Positions 35,401-39,000 of a stretch of 64,000 nucleotides of DNA are shown in pieces. The notes under the pieces are model-generated. The model was given only the letters and a program-made list of their open reading frames with translations. It made no database searches and was not told the DNA's origin. Both the position numbers and the translations under genes were made by a program. Origin of the DNA: Branchipolynoe longqiensis (Eukaryota > Annelida > Polychaeta > Phyllodocida > Polynoidae); NCBI GenBank assembly GCA_030323885.1, contig CM059190.1, forward strand, positions 83,382,709 through 83,446,708, in the 5' to 3' direction. How positions within the stretch are numbered: the first letter of the stretch is position 1; the number at the start of each line of letters is the position of its first letter.

Positions 35401-35543
35401 CCCACACATCTGCATAAAGCGGTCAGACAAACATGGCCGCGACCGGCGAATTCGTCTCTGGGTGTCGATGAATGAAACCTTGTAAGTCACTCACCATTAG
35501 CCCGTTTGAGGGCATTTTCGGGCCTCTGGAAGAATGTAGGCAT
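195..35543 (-). CDS. EIF3A: EIF3A gene (partial; exons 1-13, 3' end beyond the window)
   Basis: Encodes eukaryotic translation initiation factor 3 subunit a, the large cytoplasmic scaffold subunit of eIF3 that binds the 40S ribosome and organises the PCI/MPN core. Thirteen exons join in one frame (49, 191, 137, 223, 147, 209, 172, 192, 117, 186, 138, 186 and 129 bases; about 692 codons). The joined protein follows the family along its length: start [16 protein letters not shown], then [80 protein letters not shown] and a charged coiled coil with LRSTELGAK. The PCI domain should lie at about residues 315-500 by family comparison. The charged C-terminal repeats of animal eIF3a are not in the window. 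Intron 1 is about 12 kb and rich in LINEs. Intron 12 uses a GC donor. It shares a promoter with SMG8. Confidence 0.96.
401..765. mobile_element. MITE family D, copy 1 (EIF3A intron 12)
   Basis: It starts CAGGGATAAAAGTGGCCTCC and is collinear with the copy at 3561-3829 (GTCAGGGAAT, GGTTTCAACT, CCCAT..CTTGTT, GCAACATCTAAG, ATTTGGACA, ATCGCGGAAATC). It carries a C run at 490-505 and an AT expansion at 680-715. The 3' TIR is decayed. Confidence 0.7.
760..1065. repeat. Dispersed repeat family C, copy 1
   Basis: AT-rich. It shares AAAGTTGCATAGTCCGA, GATAAATATATTAGGTTGAT and TTTTGGCAAGCATGCCAAA blocks with copies at 4855, 6190, 12435, 18060, 23494, 47708 and 49640. Confidence 0.65.
1538..2708 (+). 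pseudogene. Gag-like ORF with C-terminal Cys/His motif
   Basis: From ATG 1538 a basic N-terminus ([13 protein letters not shown]) is followed, in another frame near 1690-1790, by a short helix ([20 protein letters not shown]), and from about 2040 in a third frame by a folded-looking region ([55 protein letters not shown]). It ends with [12 protein letters not shown] and a CX2CX9HX4C motif (CAYC...H..C, about 2595-2665). That arrangement resembles ORF1 (gag) of DIRS/Ngaro retrotransposons. The frame changes suggest decay, or that my joins are wrong. One frame stays open from 1194, mostly as a Pro/Arg-rich shadow. Confidence 0.45.
2716..2742. repeat. C-homopolymer run
   Basis: More than 20 consecutive C inside the GC-rich element, just after the stop of the gag-like ORF. 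Its length is likely unreliable in the assembly. Confidence 0.9.
3180..3260. repeat. GCTCCTCATGAGCC short repeats
   Basis: Four spaced copies of CTCCTCATGAGCC (each containing palindromic CTCATGAG) lie in the 3' untranslated part of the GC-rich element. Confidence 0.8.
3561..3829. mobile_element. MITE family D, best copy (hAT-like ends)
   Basis: A 269-base element with inverted ends CAGAGATGAAAGTGGTCTCC and GGAGATCTTTCATCCCCTG. CAGRG-type termini are usual for hAT elements. It has no coding capacity. An 8-base target duplication is not clear. Confidence 0.7.
3830..4427. other. EIF3A intron 12, no gene seen
   Basis: AT-rich spacer. It holds a fragment of repeat family G (GATAAACGATGCTGCATTTGCCTCA, about 3912-3970) and, at 4287-4340, a GTTTTCAAGGGGTTTCCAGG stretch resembling family E. 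Confidence 0.6.
4428..4613 (-). CDS. EIF3A: EIF3A exon 12 (GC donor)
   Basis: Residues 588-649. A Glu/Arg/Gln-rich coiled coil ends [15 protein letters not shown]. The only junction that joins to exon 13 ([15 protein letters not shown]) in frame is AAAG/GCAAGT, a textbook GC-AG donor. There is no GT at that point. Confidence 0.93.
4614..5635. other. EIF3A intron 11: dispersed repeats and microsatellites
   Basis: It contains a family C copy (4855-5052, with ACCATCGGACTATGC), a family G fragment (5165-5250) and a (GATGCT)n-(AAT)n compound microsatellite at 5385-5440. No coding sequence is seen. Confidence 0.7.
5636..5773 (-). CDS. EIF3A: EIF3A exon 11
   Basis: Residues 542-587, 46 codons. It contains [20 protein letters not shown] then [20 protein letters not shown], the start of the long charged coiled coil. 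It is a little shorter than the vertebrate stretch here (a few residues around EKEEQHQ), so a tiny extra exon cannot be excluded. The donor is GTGAGT. Confidence 0.9.
5806..6075. repeat. Dispersed repeat family E, copy 1
   Basis: CACACATGTGAAGATAT then GGAATTCAAGGCTATTTCAAGG repeats, ending AGGCCCCATGCAGACC. The first 100 bases recur at 18630-18735. Confidence 0.6.
6190..6328. repeat. Dispersed repeat family C fragment
   Basis: It contains TTTTGGTGTGCACACCAAAA (a 10-base palindromic arm) and the AAGTAGATAAACGATCAACC..ATATATTTAT block of family C. Confidence 0.6.
6330..6655 (-). repeat. SINE family A, near full length
   Basis: The tail side (TTACGTCCTGGCCACATC) is at low coordinates. The tRNA-like head (GACTCGACTTGGAACCGAAC, GCGCTCTACCGATTC) is near 6590-6645. 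It lies in intron 10, same sense as EIF3A. Confidence 0.85.
7104..7745 (-). pseudogene. LINE reverse-transcriptase 3' fragment (CR1/L2-like)
   Basis: Two overlapping minus frames read [54 protein letters not shown] and [20 protein letters not shown], which is the region after the catalytic motif in CR1/L2/Jockey-group LINEs. One frameshift separates the parts. The 5' truncation meets a SINE at about 7750. Confidence 0.8.
7750..8043 (-). repeat. SINE family B copy (molluscan-type), abutting EIF3A exon 10
   Basis: Minus strand order: CGGTCATCTGATCAATCC, CAGTGGACCCATTTGC, AACTGGTTCATTAAAGGCTG, TGACATATGTTTG..AATCCAATAGCCGATGA and AATGTGCTCTAGAGG, ending in TTAAATAAAACAAGCC. The same order is found on the plus strand at 59770-60090. 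The SINE head starts within a few bases of the exon 10 donor. Confidence 0.85.
8046..8231 (-). CDS. EIF3A: EIF3A exon 10
   Basis: Residues 480-541, 62 codons. It contains [39 protein letters not shown] and [13 protein letters not shown]. The donor GTGAGT at 8045 is immediately followed by the head of a SINE (about 7750-8043). Confidence 0.95.
8290..8832. other. EIF3A intron 9, low-complexity AT-rich stretch
   Basis: It holds five to six short tandem copies of CAATTGTATATTTCACAAATTTAG-like sequence at 8300-8400, then unremarkable sequence up to the MITE at 8833. Confidence 0.6.
8833..9645. mobile_element. PIF/Harbinger-like MITE P1 with CpG-rich array
   Basis: Ends are inverted repeats of at least 30 bases beginning AGGCCCTGTCACATTACGGC. 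The 3-base direct repeat TAA flanks both sides (8830-8832 and 9646-9648). The whole interior is built from variants of CATACGCTACG/CGTATG, including a near-perfect 11-base array at 9256-9455. There is no transposase. TIR style and the TAA duplication fit PIF/Harbinger. Confidence 0.85.
9256..9455. repeat. 11-base tandem array CATACGCTACG
   Basis: About 18 nearly exact copies, one with an extra A. ORFs that cross it are translated repeats, not genes. Confidence 0.95.
9650..10490. other. EIF3A intron 9, no gene seen
   Basis: Unique-looking sequence. A GT/GA-type duplication at 9715-9780 (GGTGAAGAGATGTTCTTATA and GGTGAAATGTTCCTCTATG) is the only structure noted. Confidence 0.5.
10497..11017 (-). 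repeat. 58-base minisatellite derived from the EIF3A exon 9 donor
   Basis: Nine units of 57-60 bases follow the exon on its 3' side. Read on the minus strand each unit carries GGAAACTAAACCTGCAG/GTGGGTCC-like sequence, which is the exon 9 end (GGAAACTAGACTTGCAG) plus its donor, then ATTATACATGATG and a G run. The two units farthest from the exon are identical to each other, with CTG/GTGGGT in place of CAG/GTGGGT. Several units also stay open in frame. Confidence 0.93.
11018..11134 (-). CDS. EIF3A: EIF3A exon 9
   Basis: Residues 441-479, 39 codons. It runs from [19 protein letters not shown] to [12 protein letters not shown], then donor CAG/GTGGGT. The last 20 or so bases of the exon and the donor are repeated nine times just inside intron 9 (10497-11017), so the annotated donor is the one that keeps the family sequence and joins exon 10 ([13 protein letters not shown]). 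Confidence 0.93.
11741..12405. repeat. Three tandem 221-base units
   Basis: CCCATATATAGGGGCATA recurs at 11754, 11975 and 12196, an exact 221-base period. Each unit contains CATCTCCTGACAGTACACC, TTTACGCCTTCTTTGAC and TTTGCGGCAACACTAGTAAA. The first element of the pattern (GTTGTTCTCAGAAACTG) is seen inverted at 11230-11250. Related single units lie at 13400-13510 and in the 17 kb tandem. Confidence 0.92.
12435..12595. repeat. Dispersed repeat family C, copy
   Basis: ACTTAAAGTTGCATAATCCGA, ATAAATATATTAGGTAGATC and CCAAAATAATGTTGGTGTGC blocks, as in the copy at 885-1065. Confidence 0.65.
12950..13345. repeat. Tandem units with CCGCCAGAGGGC core
   Basis: Five units of about 75-100 bases, each with CACTGCCGCCAGAGGGCCGG-type core (about 12959, 13044, 13144, 13231 and 13307) and GTTCCCCAAAGCTTGCTGC. 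The core resembles the CTCF motif. Confidence 0.85.
13400..14245. other. EIF3A intron 8: repeat fragments and AT-rich spacer
   Basis: 13400-13510 is a single diverged copy of the 221-base unit. 13545-13625 has two units of the 41-base array found at 14250. A G run of about 18 lies at 13699-13713. The rest is AT-rich with no coding sense. Confidence 0.6.
14250..14730. repeat. 41-base minisatellite
   Basis: About 11-12 units of CACTCCAAGGCATTGTCCAA then CCAAAACCCAGTATCACATGT. The unit is 41 bases, not a multiple of three, and has no stop in the plus frames, so three overlapping ORFs of 129-195 codons arise from it. None is a gene. Confidence 0.95.
14870..15106. repeat. MITE family D, decayed copy
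   Basis: It contains CAATATCTAAGGTCATATAACAC and AATAGCAGAGACCTTTCAGGG, matching the right half of the copy at 3561-3829. Confidence 0.5.
15107..15325. repeat. Dispersed repeat family F, copy 1
   Basis: ACTTGCCCAA repeated, CTGCTACAGCAGATCA, AGTCACTGAGAACTTCACC and GACCGAGTAAA. The same blocks occur inverted at 44494-44728. Confidence 0.75.
15399..15590 (-). CDS. EIF3A: EIF3A exon 8
   Basis: Residues 377-440, 64 codons in phase 0. It contains [33 protein letters not shown] and [19 protein letters not shown], which is PCI-domain sequence. The donor is CAG/GTTTGT. Confidence 0.95.
15733..16064 (-). repeat. SINE family A, full length
   Basis: The tail (TTTTACATCCTAACAACATC) at 15740 leads to the tRNA-like head (GCGCTCTACCCATTCGGCCACC) ending at about 16064. 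It lies in intron 7, same sense as EIF3A. Confidence 0.9.
16285..16510. repeat. Imperfect tandem CTATTCGGGTGACA units
   Basis: Three to four diverged units share GCTTAGCCACTGCTCT and TATTCGGGTGACA. They lie 55 bases downstream of the exon 7 donor on the minus strand. Confidence 0.65.
16567..16738 (-). CDS. EIF3A: EIF3A exon 7
   Basis: Residues about 319-376. The first half ([20 protein letters not shown]) has diverged from other eIF3a proteins. The second half ([20 protein letters not shown], then [14 protein letters not shown]) is well conserved. The acceptor is CCCACAG and the donor is GTACGT. Phases fit both neighbours. Confidence 0.92.
17111..17940. repeat. Tandem 370-base unit (2.2 copies)
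   Basis: GATTGCCATTTCAGGTAAAC recurs at 17481 and 17851, and the unit before 17481 is collinear. Each unit combines family G (AAACGATGCTGCAAATGCC, TTGTCGTCATCATCAATG) with the TTTTGACACTGACAAAGC / GTGGCAACACTAG block of the 221-base repeats. Confidence 0.85.
18060..18215. repeat. Dispersed repeat family C, inverted copy
   Basis: AGCACGGTAGATTAAATATATC, AGCCTAATAAATCTGTCT and AAAAGTAACGGATTGTGCAACT match the inverse of the copy at 885-1065. Confidence 0.6.
18340..18548 (-). CDS. EIF3A: EIF3A exon 6
   Basis: Residues about 250-318. It contains [40 protein letters not shown] and [19 protein letters not shown], leading into the PCI domain. It ends two bases into a Lys codon before GTAAGC. Confidence 0.95.
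18630..18735. repeat. Dispersed repeat family E, partial copy
   Basis: GGGTCCGCACACATGTGAAG and GAATTCAAAGCTATTTCAAGG, as at 5818-5870. Confidence 0.65.
18850..19440. repeat. AAATGACCCTCATT-type tandem units split by a SINE
   Basis: Units with GACATTTCTGATCCCTGCAC and AAAATGACCCTCATT occur at about 18870, 18930, 19320 and 19400. The SINE at 18958-19282 is inserted between them. Confidence 0.75.
18958..19282 (-). repeat. SINE family A, full length
   Basis: The tail (TTTGTTTGTTTTACGTCCTAG) leads to the head (GGTTCGAACCCACGACCTAC, CATTCGGCCATCCCGTC). It lies in intron 5, same sense as EIF3A. Confidence 0.92.
19459..19605 (-). CDS. EIF3A: EIF3A exon 5
   Basis: Residues 201-249, phase 0 at both ends. 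It has [10 protein letters not shown], a short His/Gln run (HQHQHQQ) in place of the vertebrate QIQRHHNQ, then [20 protein letters not shown]. The acceptor is GTTTCAG and the donor is CAG/GTAAGC. Confidence 0.95.
19656..19945 (-). repeat. SINE family A, head truncated
   Basis: It begins TTACTTCCTAGCAATAGCTAATG and ends at CTACCGACCTTCCACACAG, before the A-box. It lies in intron 4, about 50 bases from exon 5. Confidence 0.88.
20215..20560. repeat. Tandem units of about 80 bases
   Basis: Four units share AATCAGTTCTATCCATCACTGG then CAGACCAAG..GTCAATGCCATTAG and TGTTTGCGATATTG. Confidence 0.8.
20825..21047 (-). CDS. EIF3A: EIF3A exon 4
   Basis: Residues about 126-200. It contains [40 protein letters not shown] and [20 protein letters not shown], nearly colinear with vertebrate eIF3a. 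The acceptor is TTGTTCAG and the donor is GTGAGT. Confidence 0.96.
21494..21630 (-). CDS. EIF3A: EIF3A exon 3
   Basis: Residues about 81-125. It reads [20 protein letters not shown] and then an acidic [12 protein letters not shown] stretch typical of the family. It ends with two bases (AC) before GTAAGG; exon 4 supplies the third. Confidence 0.95.
21645..21885 (-). repeat. SINE family A, internally deleted
   Basis: The tail (TTTGTTTAACGTCCTGGCAAC) is interrupted by a second GTTTGTTTGTTGTTTTACC, and the body jumps to CCCACTCGGTCACATTATC. The head ends at about 21882. It starts 15 bases upstream of exon 3. Confidence 0.85.
21950..23100. other. EIF3A intron 2, no gene seen
   Basis: AT-rich, unique-looking sequence. 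I see no coding region, tRNA or family repeat in it. Confidence 0.5.
23105..23180. repeat. Relic of the TRIM LTR
   Basis: TCTAGGCTCCCTACACATGG, CTACCAGTCTCTGTGGCTCC and TTGCCTGAGA match the middle and right part of the LTRs at 44962 and 58550, same orientation. Confidence 0.7.
23248..23438 (-). CDS. EIF3A: EIF3A exon 2
   Basis: Residues about 17-80. It begins [17 protein letters not shown] and contains [20 protein letters not shown] and [13 protein letters not shown], among the most conserved eIF3a segments. The acceptor is TTTCAG and the donor is CAG/GTACAG. Length 191 bases (2 + 63 codons). Confidence 0.96.
23494..23600. repeat. Dispersed repeat family C, half copy
   Basis: TTAAAGTTGCATAGTCCGATGG, the canonical terminus, then GAGATAAATATATTAATTTG. 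The other half is missing. Confidence 0.7.
23604..23830 (-). repeat. 3' end of a LINE/SINE with (CAAT)n tail
   Basis: Read on the minus strand it ends GGCGTAAAGCAACCACCAATCAATCAATC. It is nearly identical to 63779-64000. Confidence 0.75.
24060..26010 (+). pseudogene. RTE-like LINE, interrupted by a SINE
   Basis: From 24402 the plus strand encodes reverse transcriptase: [40 protein letters not shown] and [17 protein letters not shown]. The catalytic F/YADD motif reads YAND, so it is inactive. It continues after a frame change (25043: [29 protein letters not shown]), is broken by a SINE at 25219-25556, and resumes with [20 protein letters not shown] and [15 protein letters not shown]. The latter style is typical of RTE-clade proteins. 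No endonuclease is seen upstream. It is antisense to EIF3A in intron 1. Confidence 0.85.
25219..25556 (-). repeat. SINE family A, full length, inside the LINE
   Basis: This is the cleanest copy: GTTTGTTTGTTGTTGTTTTACG, GGGTACCGACTTGTGACAGT, CCCACTCAGTCACATTATCC and head GGGACTCGAACCCACGACC / CATTCGGCCATCCCGTC. It splits the RTE-like reading frame. Confidence 0.95.
26026..31080 (-). pseudogene. Decayed Nimb/I-like LINE with RNase H
   Basis: Order on the minus strand: gag N-part ([20 protein letters not shown], 30721-31059), CCHC knuckles ([14 protein letters not shown], about 30060-30240), endonuclease ([20 protein letters not shown], about 29570; IYIPPSS, 29280), reverse transcriptase ([17 protein letters not shown] at 28080; [12 protein letters not shown] at 27905; [11 protein letters not shown] in place of FxDD at 27650), RNase H ([20 protein letters not shown], about 26480) and a post-RNase H CCHC ([17 protein letters not shown]). 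Many frameshifts and a C run at 29130. It ends in a (CAAT)n tail at 26013-26026. Confidence 0.85.
30238..30655 (+). pseudogene. CR1/L2-like LINE 3' fragment nested in the Nimb gag
   Basis: The plus strand reads [15 protein letters not shown], then [40 protein letters not shown] and [14 protein letters not shown], the C-terminus of CR1/L2-group reverse transcriptases. It is 5' truncated and opposite to the gag sequence it interrupts. Confidence 0.85.
31394..31640. repeat. 247-base direct repeat, left copy
   Basis: About 97% identical to 32579-32826 by eye. It starts AGGTACCCCGGAAT and ends CTTCAGATGCAGA. No TG..CA ends, so not an obvious LTR. A minus ORF in it ([29 protein letters not shown]) is Cys-rich but unrecognised. 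Confidence 0.85.
31783..32578. repeat. Tandem units of 165-180 bases
   Basis: Five units start TTTTGACTGGATTCTCTAGTTG. Each holds GTGACTCACGCGCGGCCCC, GGGATGCGTCGGCTACGTTA and a GTTTGGTT-rich tail. They lie between the two 247-base direct repeats. Confidence 0.9.
32579..32826. repeat. 248-base direct repeat, right copy
   Basis: It starts inside the fifth tandem unit (GTTTGGTT/AGGTACCCC), so the junction records the duplication event. It differs from the left copy at only a few sites. Confidence 0.85.
32827..34360. repeat. Tandem units of about 180 bases carrying X-box-like sites
   Basis: Four to five units share GTTTGATCAGGATC, GTTGCCATGGAAAC, TTTTGATAAGCTGAGGTGAT and AAGAAGAACCTTGATGTG. 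The last unit is split by the MITE at 33398-34182. Confidence 0.85.
33398..34182. mobile_element. MITE M1 with about 53-base TIRs
   Basis: The left end TATAGGGTATGCACTCACGT..CGCGGCCATTGTGGCGATA is inverted at the right end (TATCGCCACAATGGCCGCGC..ACCCTATA). The empty site is visible in a sister unit (GACTGATATTGTAGGTGGG at about 33061), so the insertion point is precise and fits a TA target. Two direct internal copies of about 190 bases (33488-33675 and 33908-34098). No coding sequence. Possibly Tc1/mariner-like. Confidence 0.85.
34698..34758. other. Perfect hairpin 1 (27-base stem)
   Basis: The left arm TGCAAGGGAACTATTCTACC.. (34698-34724) and right arm (34732-34758) are exact reverse complements with a 7-base loop. 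Confidence 0.95.
34757..34794. other. Perfect hairpin 2 (17-base stem)
   Basis: CATAATTCGGCCCACTC (34757-34773), AATA loop, GAGTGGGCCGAATTATG (34778-34794). It overlaps the last two bases of hairpin 1. Confidence 0.95.
34795..35494. other. EIF3A intron 1, promoter-proximal part
   Basis: No repeat family recognised. A short CpG-containing stretch at 35388-35470 has ACATGGCCGCGACCGGCGAA, but its reading frame stops after 12 codons. Confidence 0.5.
35495..35543 (-). CDS. EIF3A: EIF3A exon 1 (start codon)
   Basis: The minus strand reads ATG at 35543-35541, then [16 protein letters not shown], the conserved eIF3a N-terminus. The exon ends with one base (G) before a GTGAGT donor. That base joins AG of exon 2 to give Glu. 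No other ATG in frame is needed. Confidence 0.93.
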
Positions 35544-35984
35544 CTTGATTGTTTAGCCGGCCCACATTAACATAATCCAGACGTACAGATGTACGCTTTA
35601 AGTCGGTGTGGCTGGTACGAATTTCCGTCCAAACCACCCGAAAGCCGATAAGATGGCGGTAAGGGTAGACCACGTGAAGGCCAAATTGTGACGTCACATT
35701 TTTCCAAATGATGAAAGTACTGCTATTTAATCCATGTTATATTGTTTTTCCGGTGTTATTAATACTAATACATGTCAATGTATGTGTATATAGAATTAAA
35801 TATATCACTTTCTTCTTGACATGTGTCGTAAAAATAACTGATACTAGGCACTTCCGGGTTACGGGCCGCTCGTCCGAAAGGATTTGTCAAATAAATTTAA
35901 GCTAACGAAGTCTTCATTATGTAGTGTCGCTACACTTGTTAATAGTCCCATCTCCACGGAAGAGTCGTGCCTTCAACCTCAAAG
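35544..35984. promoter_or_regulatory. Bidirectional EIF3A/SMG8 promoter and 5' UTRs
   Basis: These 441 bases separate the two divergent start codons. Visible motifs are AAGATGGCGG (YY1-like, 35650-35659), CACGTG (E-box, 35671-35676), TGACGTCA (CRE, 35689-35696) and CACTTCCGGG (ETS/GABP-like, 35849-35858). There is no convincing TATA box at a fixed distance to either gene. YY1 plus ETS is typical of TATA-less housekeeping promoters in animals. The transcription start sites are not visible from sequence alone. Confidence 0.7.
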
Positions 35985-36040
35985 ATGGGGACGTCATTCC
36001 CTGATAAGTTTCTGCTGCCATTAGATTTTAATCCGGCACA
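35985..36040 (+). CDS. SMG8: SMG8 exon 1 (start codon)
   Basis: ATG at 35985 gives [18 protein letters not shown] and two bases (CA) before donor GTAAGG. The next exon supplies G (Gln), an exact phase match. The N-terminus of SMG8 is poorly conserved, so this exon rests on its phase, its donor and its place downstream of the promoter, not on homology. Confidence 0.7.
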
Positions 36041-39000
36041 GTAAGGCAATGCTTTGATTGTCACTCACTTTACTTAGATAGGTAGATCAGCTAAAATGTC
36101 AAAACACAAGAAACAGTATAAATTTAAGCTCTTTCATCAGATCTTGCTGAGACAAACTCAAATCTGTTGTAATTTTGAAAATATCTTAATAGGGGAGAAA
36201 GTTTTGGCATTTCTAATGTCGGCTTAATTGTTAAATTTAGTCTGGATTCACCATTATAATAAACTGACCCATGGCCATGCCACATGTTACAGCTCTGTAT
36301 ACTCTAAGTATTTTGATTTTTATATGTATTTTCGGTGACACTTATGAAAATATTCCAATGCAAAAGTACTTTAATCAAGGCCAGAATGGTGAAAATGCAG
36401 GAACATTTTACCAATGACACAGTGACCGACGCGCCCCTAACGGAATCTGACATACCTAACTCAGACCCTCAGATTTTCTATGTCGGACATCCGGGCACTT
36501 TTTGTGCTCACAACGCTCGAAGGGTAAAACAAATGCTGCTGTCCTAAGCCCTGTTCACACGGGCAAAATGTGAGGCGAATCAGGCAAATCGAATCAGGTG
36601 AGGCGAATTAGGCGCCCGTTCACACGGGCACTGCGTGAGGCGGAAGTGGATATCTGCGCATGAGCAAGTCCAGACTAACCAGCGCCAGTTTGGGTTTGTC
36701 GACGTCGGCCGAGAGAGTGTGGGTTCAACCTAGATATGTATTTAATGAATCTTATTGGTTTGGAACGATAAAAACTTCTGCTGGGCAGTGAAACCCTAAA
36801 AATAAATGATGAAAAAAATATCTGTGCGTAGATAGCGGTTTCATTAATTAAATTATATAATATGCGCTTTTGATCGACCGGAAAGTAAACAAACTAAGGT
36901 CGACTGCGCATGCGTGTGAGGTGCTTAATCCGCCTCAGTGCGTCCACACGGGCAAAATAAATCGAATCAGAGAAATTGCCTCACGTAGACTACCTCGCTT
37001 AGGTGGTTTACACGATCCGCATCACGTGAGTCGAATCAGCCCTAATCCGCCTCAGACGTCCGTTCACACGGCAAATGTGAGGCGAACTAGGCAAGTCGCT
37101 TTCTACGAATCGATTTACATTGCCCGTGTGAACAGGGCTCTAGAGACAACATTAAAACTACCCTAACTATCACAGTAATTTGTGCTTTTTGGTGCTTTGA
37201 AAGTAAATTTCTCTTGTTTCTATTAAATAGTTCAGATCTTTCTCTACAATTTCACATTCAGCTTTTTTTTTTTATCCACCAATTGGGAGTTCTTGAATTT
37301 ATTTTGTGAAAATAGTTTTTGAGGCCATGATCCGGTAAGGCTACCACTGGTACTGACACTCAGAATATCCCAACTTTCACTACTATCTCTGTTTTTAATA
37401 CTTTCAGAGAAATTTGCTCTTAGGTTAAATTAAATACTTAAGATCTCCCTCTTCAATCGCACATTAAGATATTTTTAATCCACCTAATGAAGGCTTTTAA
37501 ATTTATTTAGCAAAAATAAGTGCTCCTCATAGACATAGCATTGCTGCGGCACAACTCACTGCGGTGTTTTACCCTTCGCGGGCTAGTTTCCGGGGCTGTG
37601 ACGTCACGCCGACATAGAGAATACTGAGATAGAGTTAGTGAAGTTAGTTTCATTCTTTGACTCAGGTCTCAGCCTACTCAATGATCAATGACTGAGTCAT
37701 TCATCACACGATTCTACGCATACATAGACTAAATATCTAATCGTAGATCGCCAATCACTATCATTCTAAGTTTCTCAAAGAGCGAAACTCATTCTAGTTT
37801 CTTTGAATGTAGAAGGGCATACTTAGGCATATCCCCACCCTGGGGATATGCCTTTTTTGGTAAGTTATTTCTTAGGCATAAGCTGATAGATTTGAATTTA
37901 CTCGGAGTGAGTATTATAAATTATCGTATAAATAATAAATGTGCTTATCATTCTAAATCGTCAATTGTTTGAAGGTGGGTTTAGCTAAAGTGACCGTTAC
38001 TTAGAAGGCAGATATGTTGTCTGTACAGAGCTAATATGATAAACGTAGTGTTCTGACAATTGTATTGAATTGGAAAGTTTAGAGATGGTAAATTGTGGCT
38101 ATCCAATCTTGTCAGACAAGGTTTGGTTGAATTATTACCGTGGAAATGATATGATAAGCAATATGGTTTATTATAAGTAAGGTAACAAATAGAGATTTAA
38201 AATTATAAACTGCTTCTGTAGGCTTACTATATTTTACAGGTTGTGTGCTGCTCGGACTGAAAAAGTGGTTGTCATTTCTATTGTCGGCAAGGGGAAGTTG
38301 AGTGATCACCACTATAAGGCCTCTCTTTTCAACCAAGTGATTGATAGTGATGTCTTTGTGGTAAGAGTGCCAATCTGCTATTTAAAACACATTATGAATC
38401 TTTGTGTATGTCAACTATTAGGTATATACCAAGTAGAACTATTAGTATTACTGATTGGAATTTTTATGACGCTTTTCCGGGAAATTCATGATGTAGGGTC
38501 TCGATCATGGGTTTTTCGTGTTTAAAAAACCCAAAATGTTTTATTTAGTTATTTAAGTCCAACATCTAAAGCTAACCAATTGATTCATGACACTTGAAGT
38601 ACTTAGACTTTATGAATGTTTAAATTATAGATGATTATTATTTTTTAAATTTCGGATCTGTTTTACACAATTACAGGGGCCAATACACGACGAAAATAGC
38701 AATCATGAGAGGGGTGCATCTCCTGTAAGTCAATATTTTAATGTACATTTGAACTACATTGTACTTCCCGTTTTCCAACAAGCTTGTGGATTCTCTTTTT
38801 GGTTATAAAATAATTTAGAATATATAATAGGCTATATGCTCAACAATGGATACTAATGTTCTAAAAAATAGTATTAATGAGTCGATTCGGTTTAACTATA
38901 TTAAGGAACTAACTATCAAAGAACTGAACGAATTGCTAGCTAGCCAAATATCAACAATCCATGTCAATGTATTCAAGTTTGAACAATTATATTTTTCAAT

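Noticed and set aside
35432..35470. ATG at 35432 (MAATGEF) as the SMG8 start
   Set aside because: It stops after 12 codons and lies on the EIF3A side of the shared promoter. ATG 35985 matches the phase of exon 2.
36335..36546. A 70-codon ORF as an alternative SMG8 first exon
   Set aside because: A junction at AG/GTAAAA could be phased, but 35985-36040 has a better donor, the right phase and lies next to the promoter.
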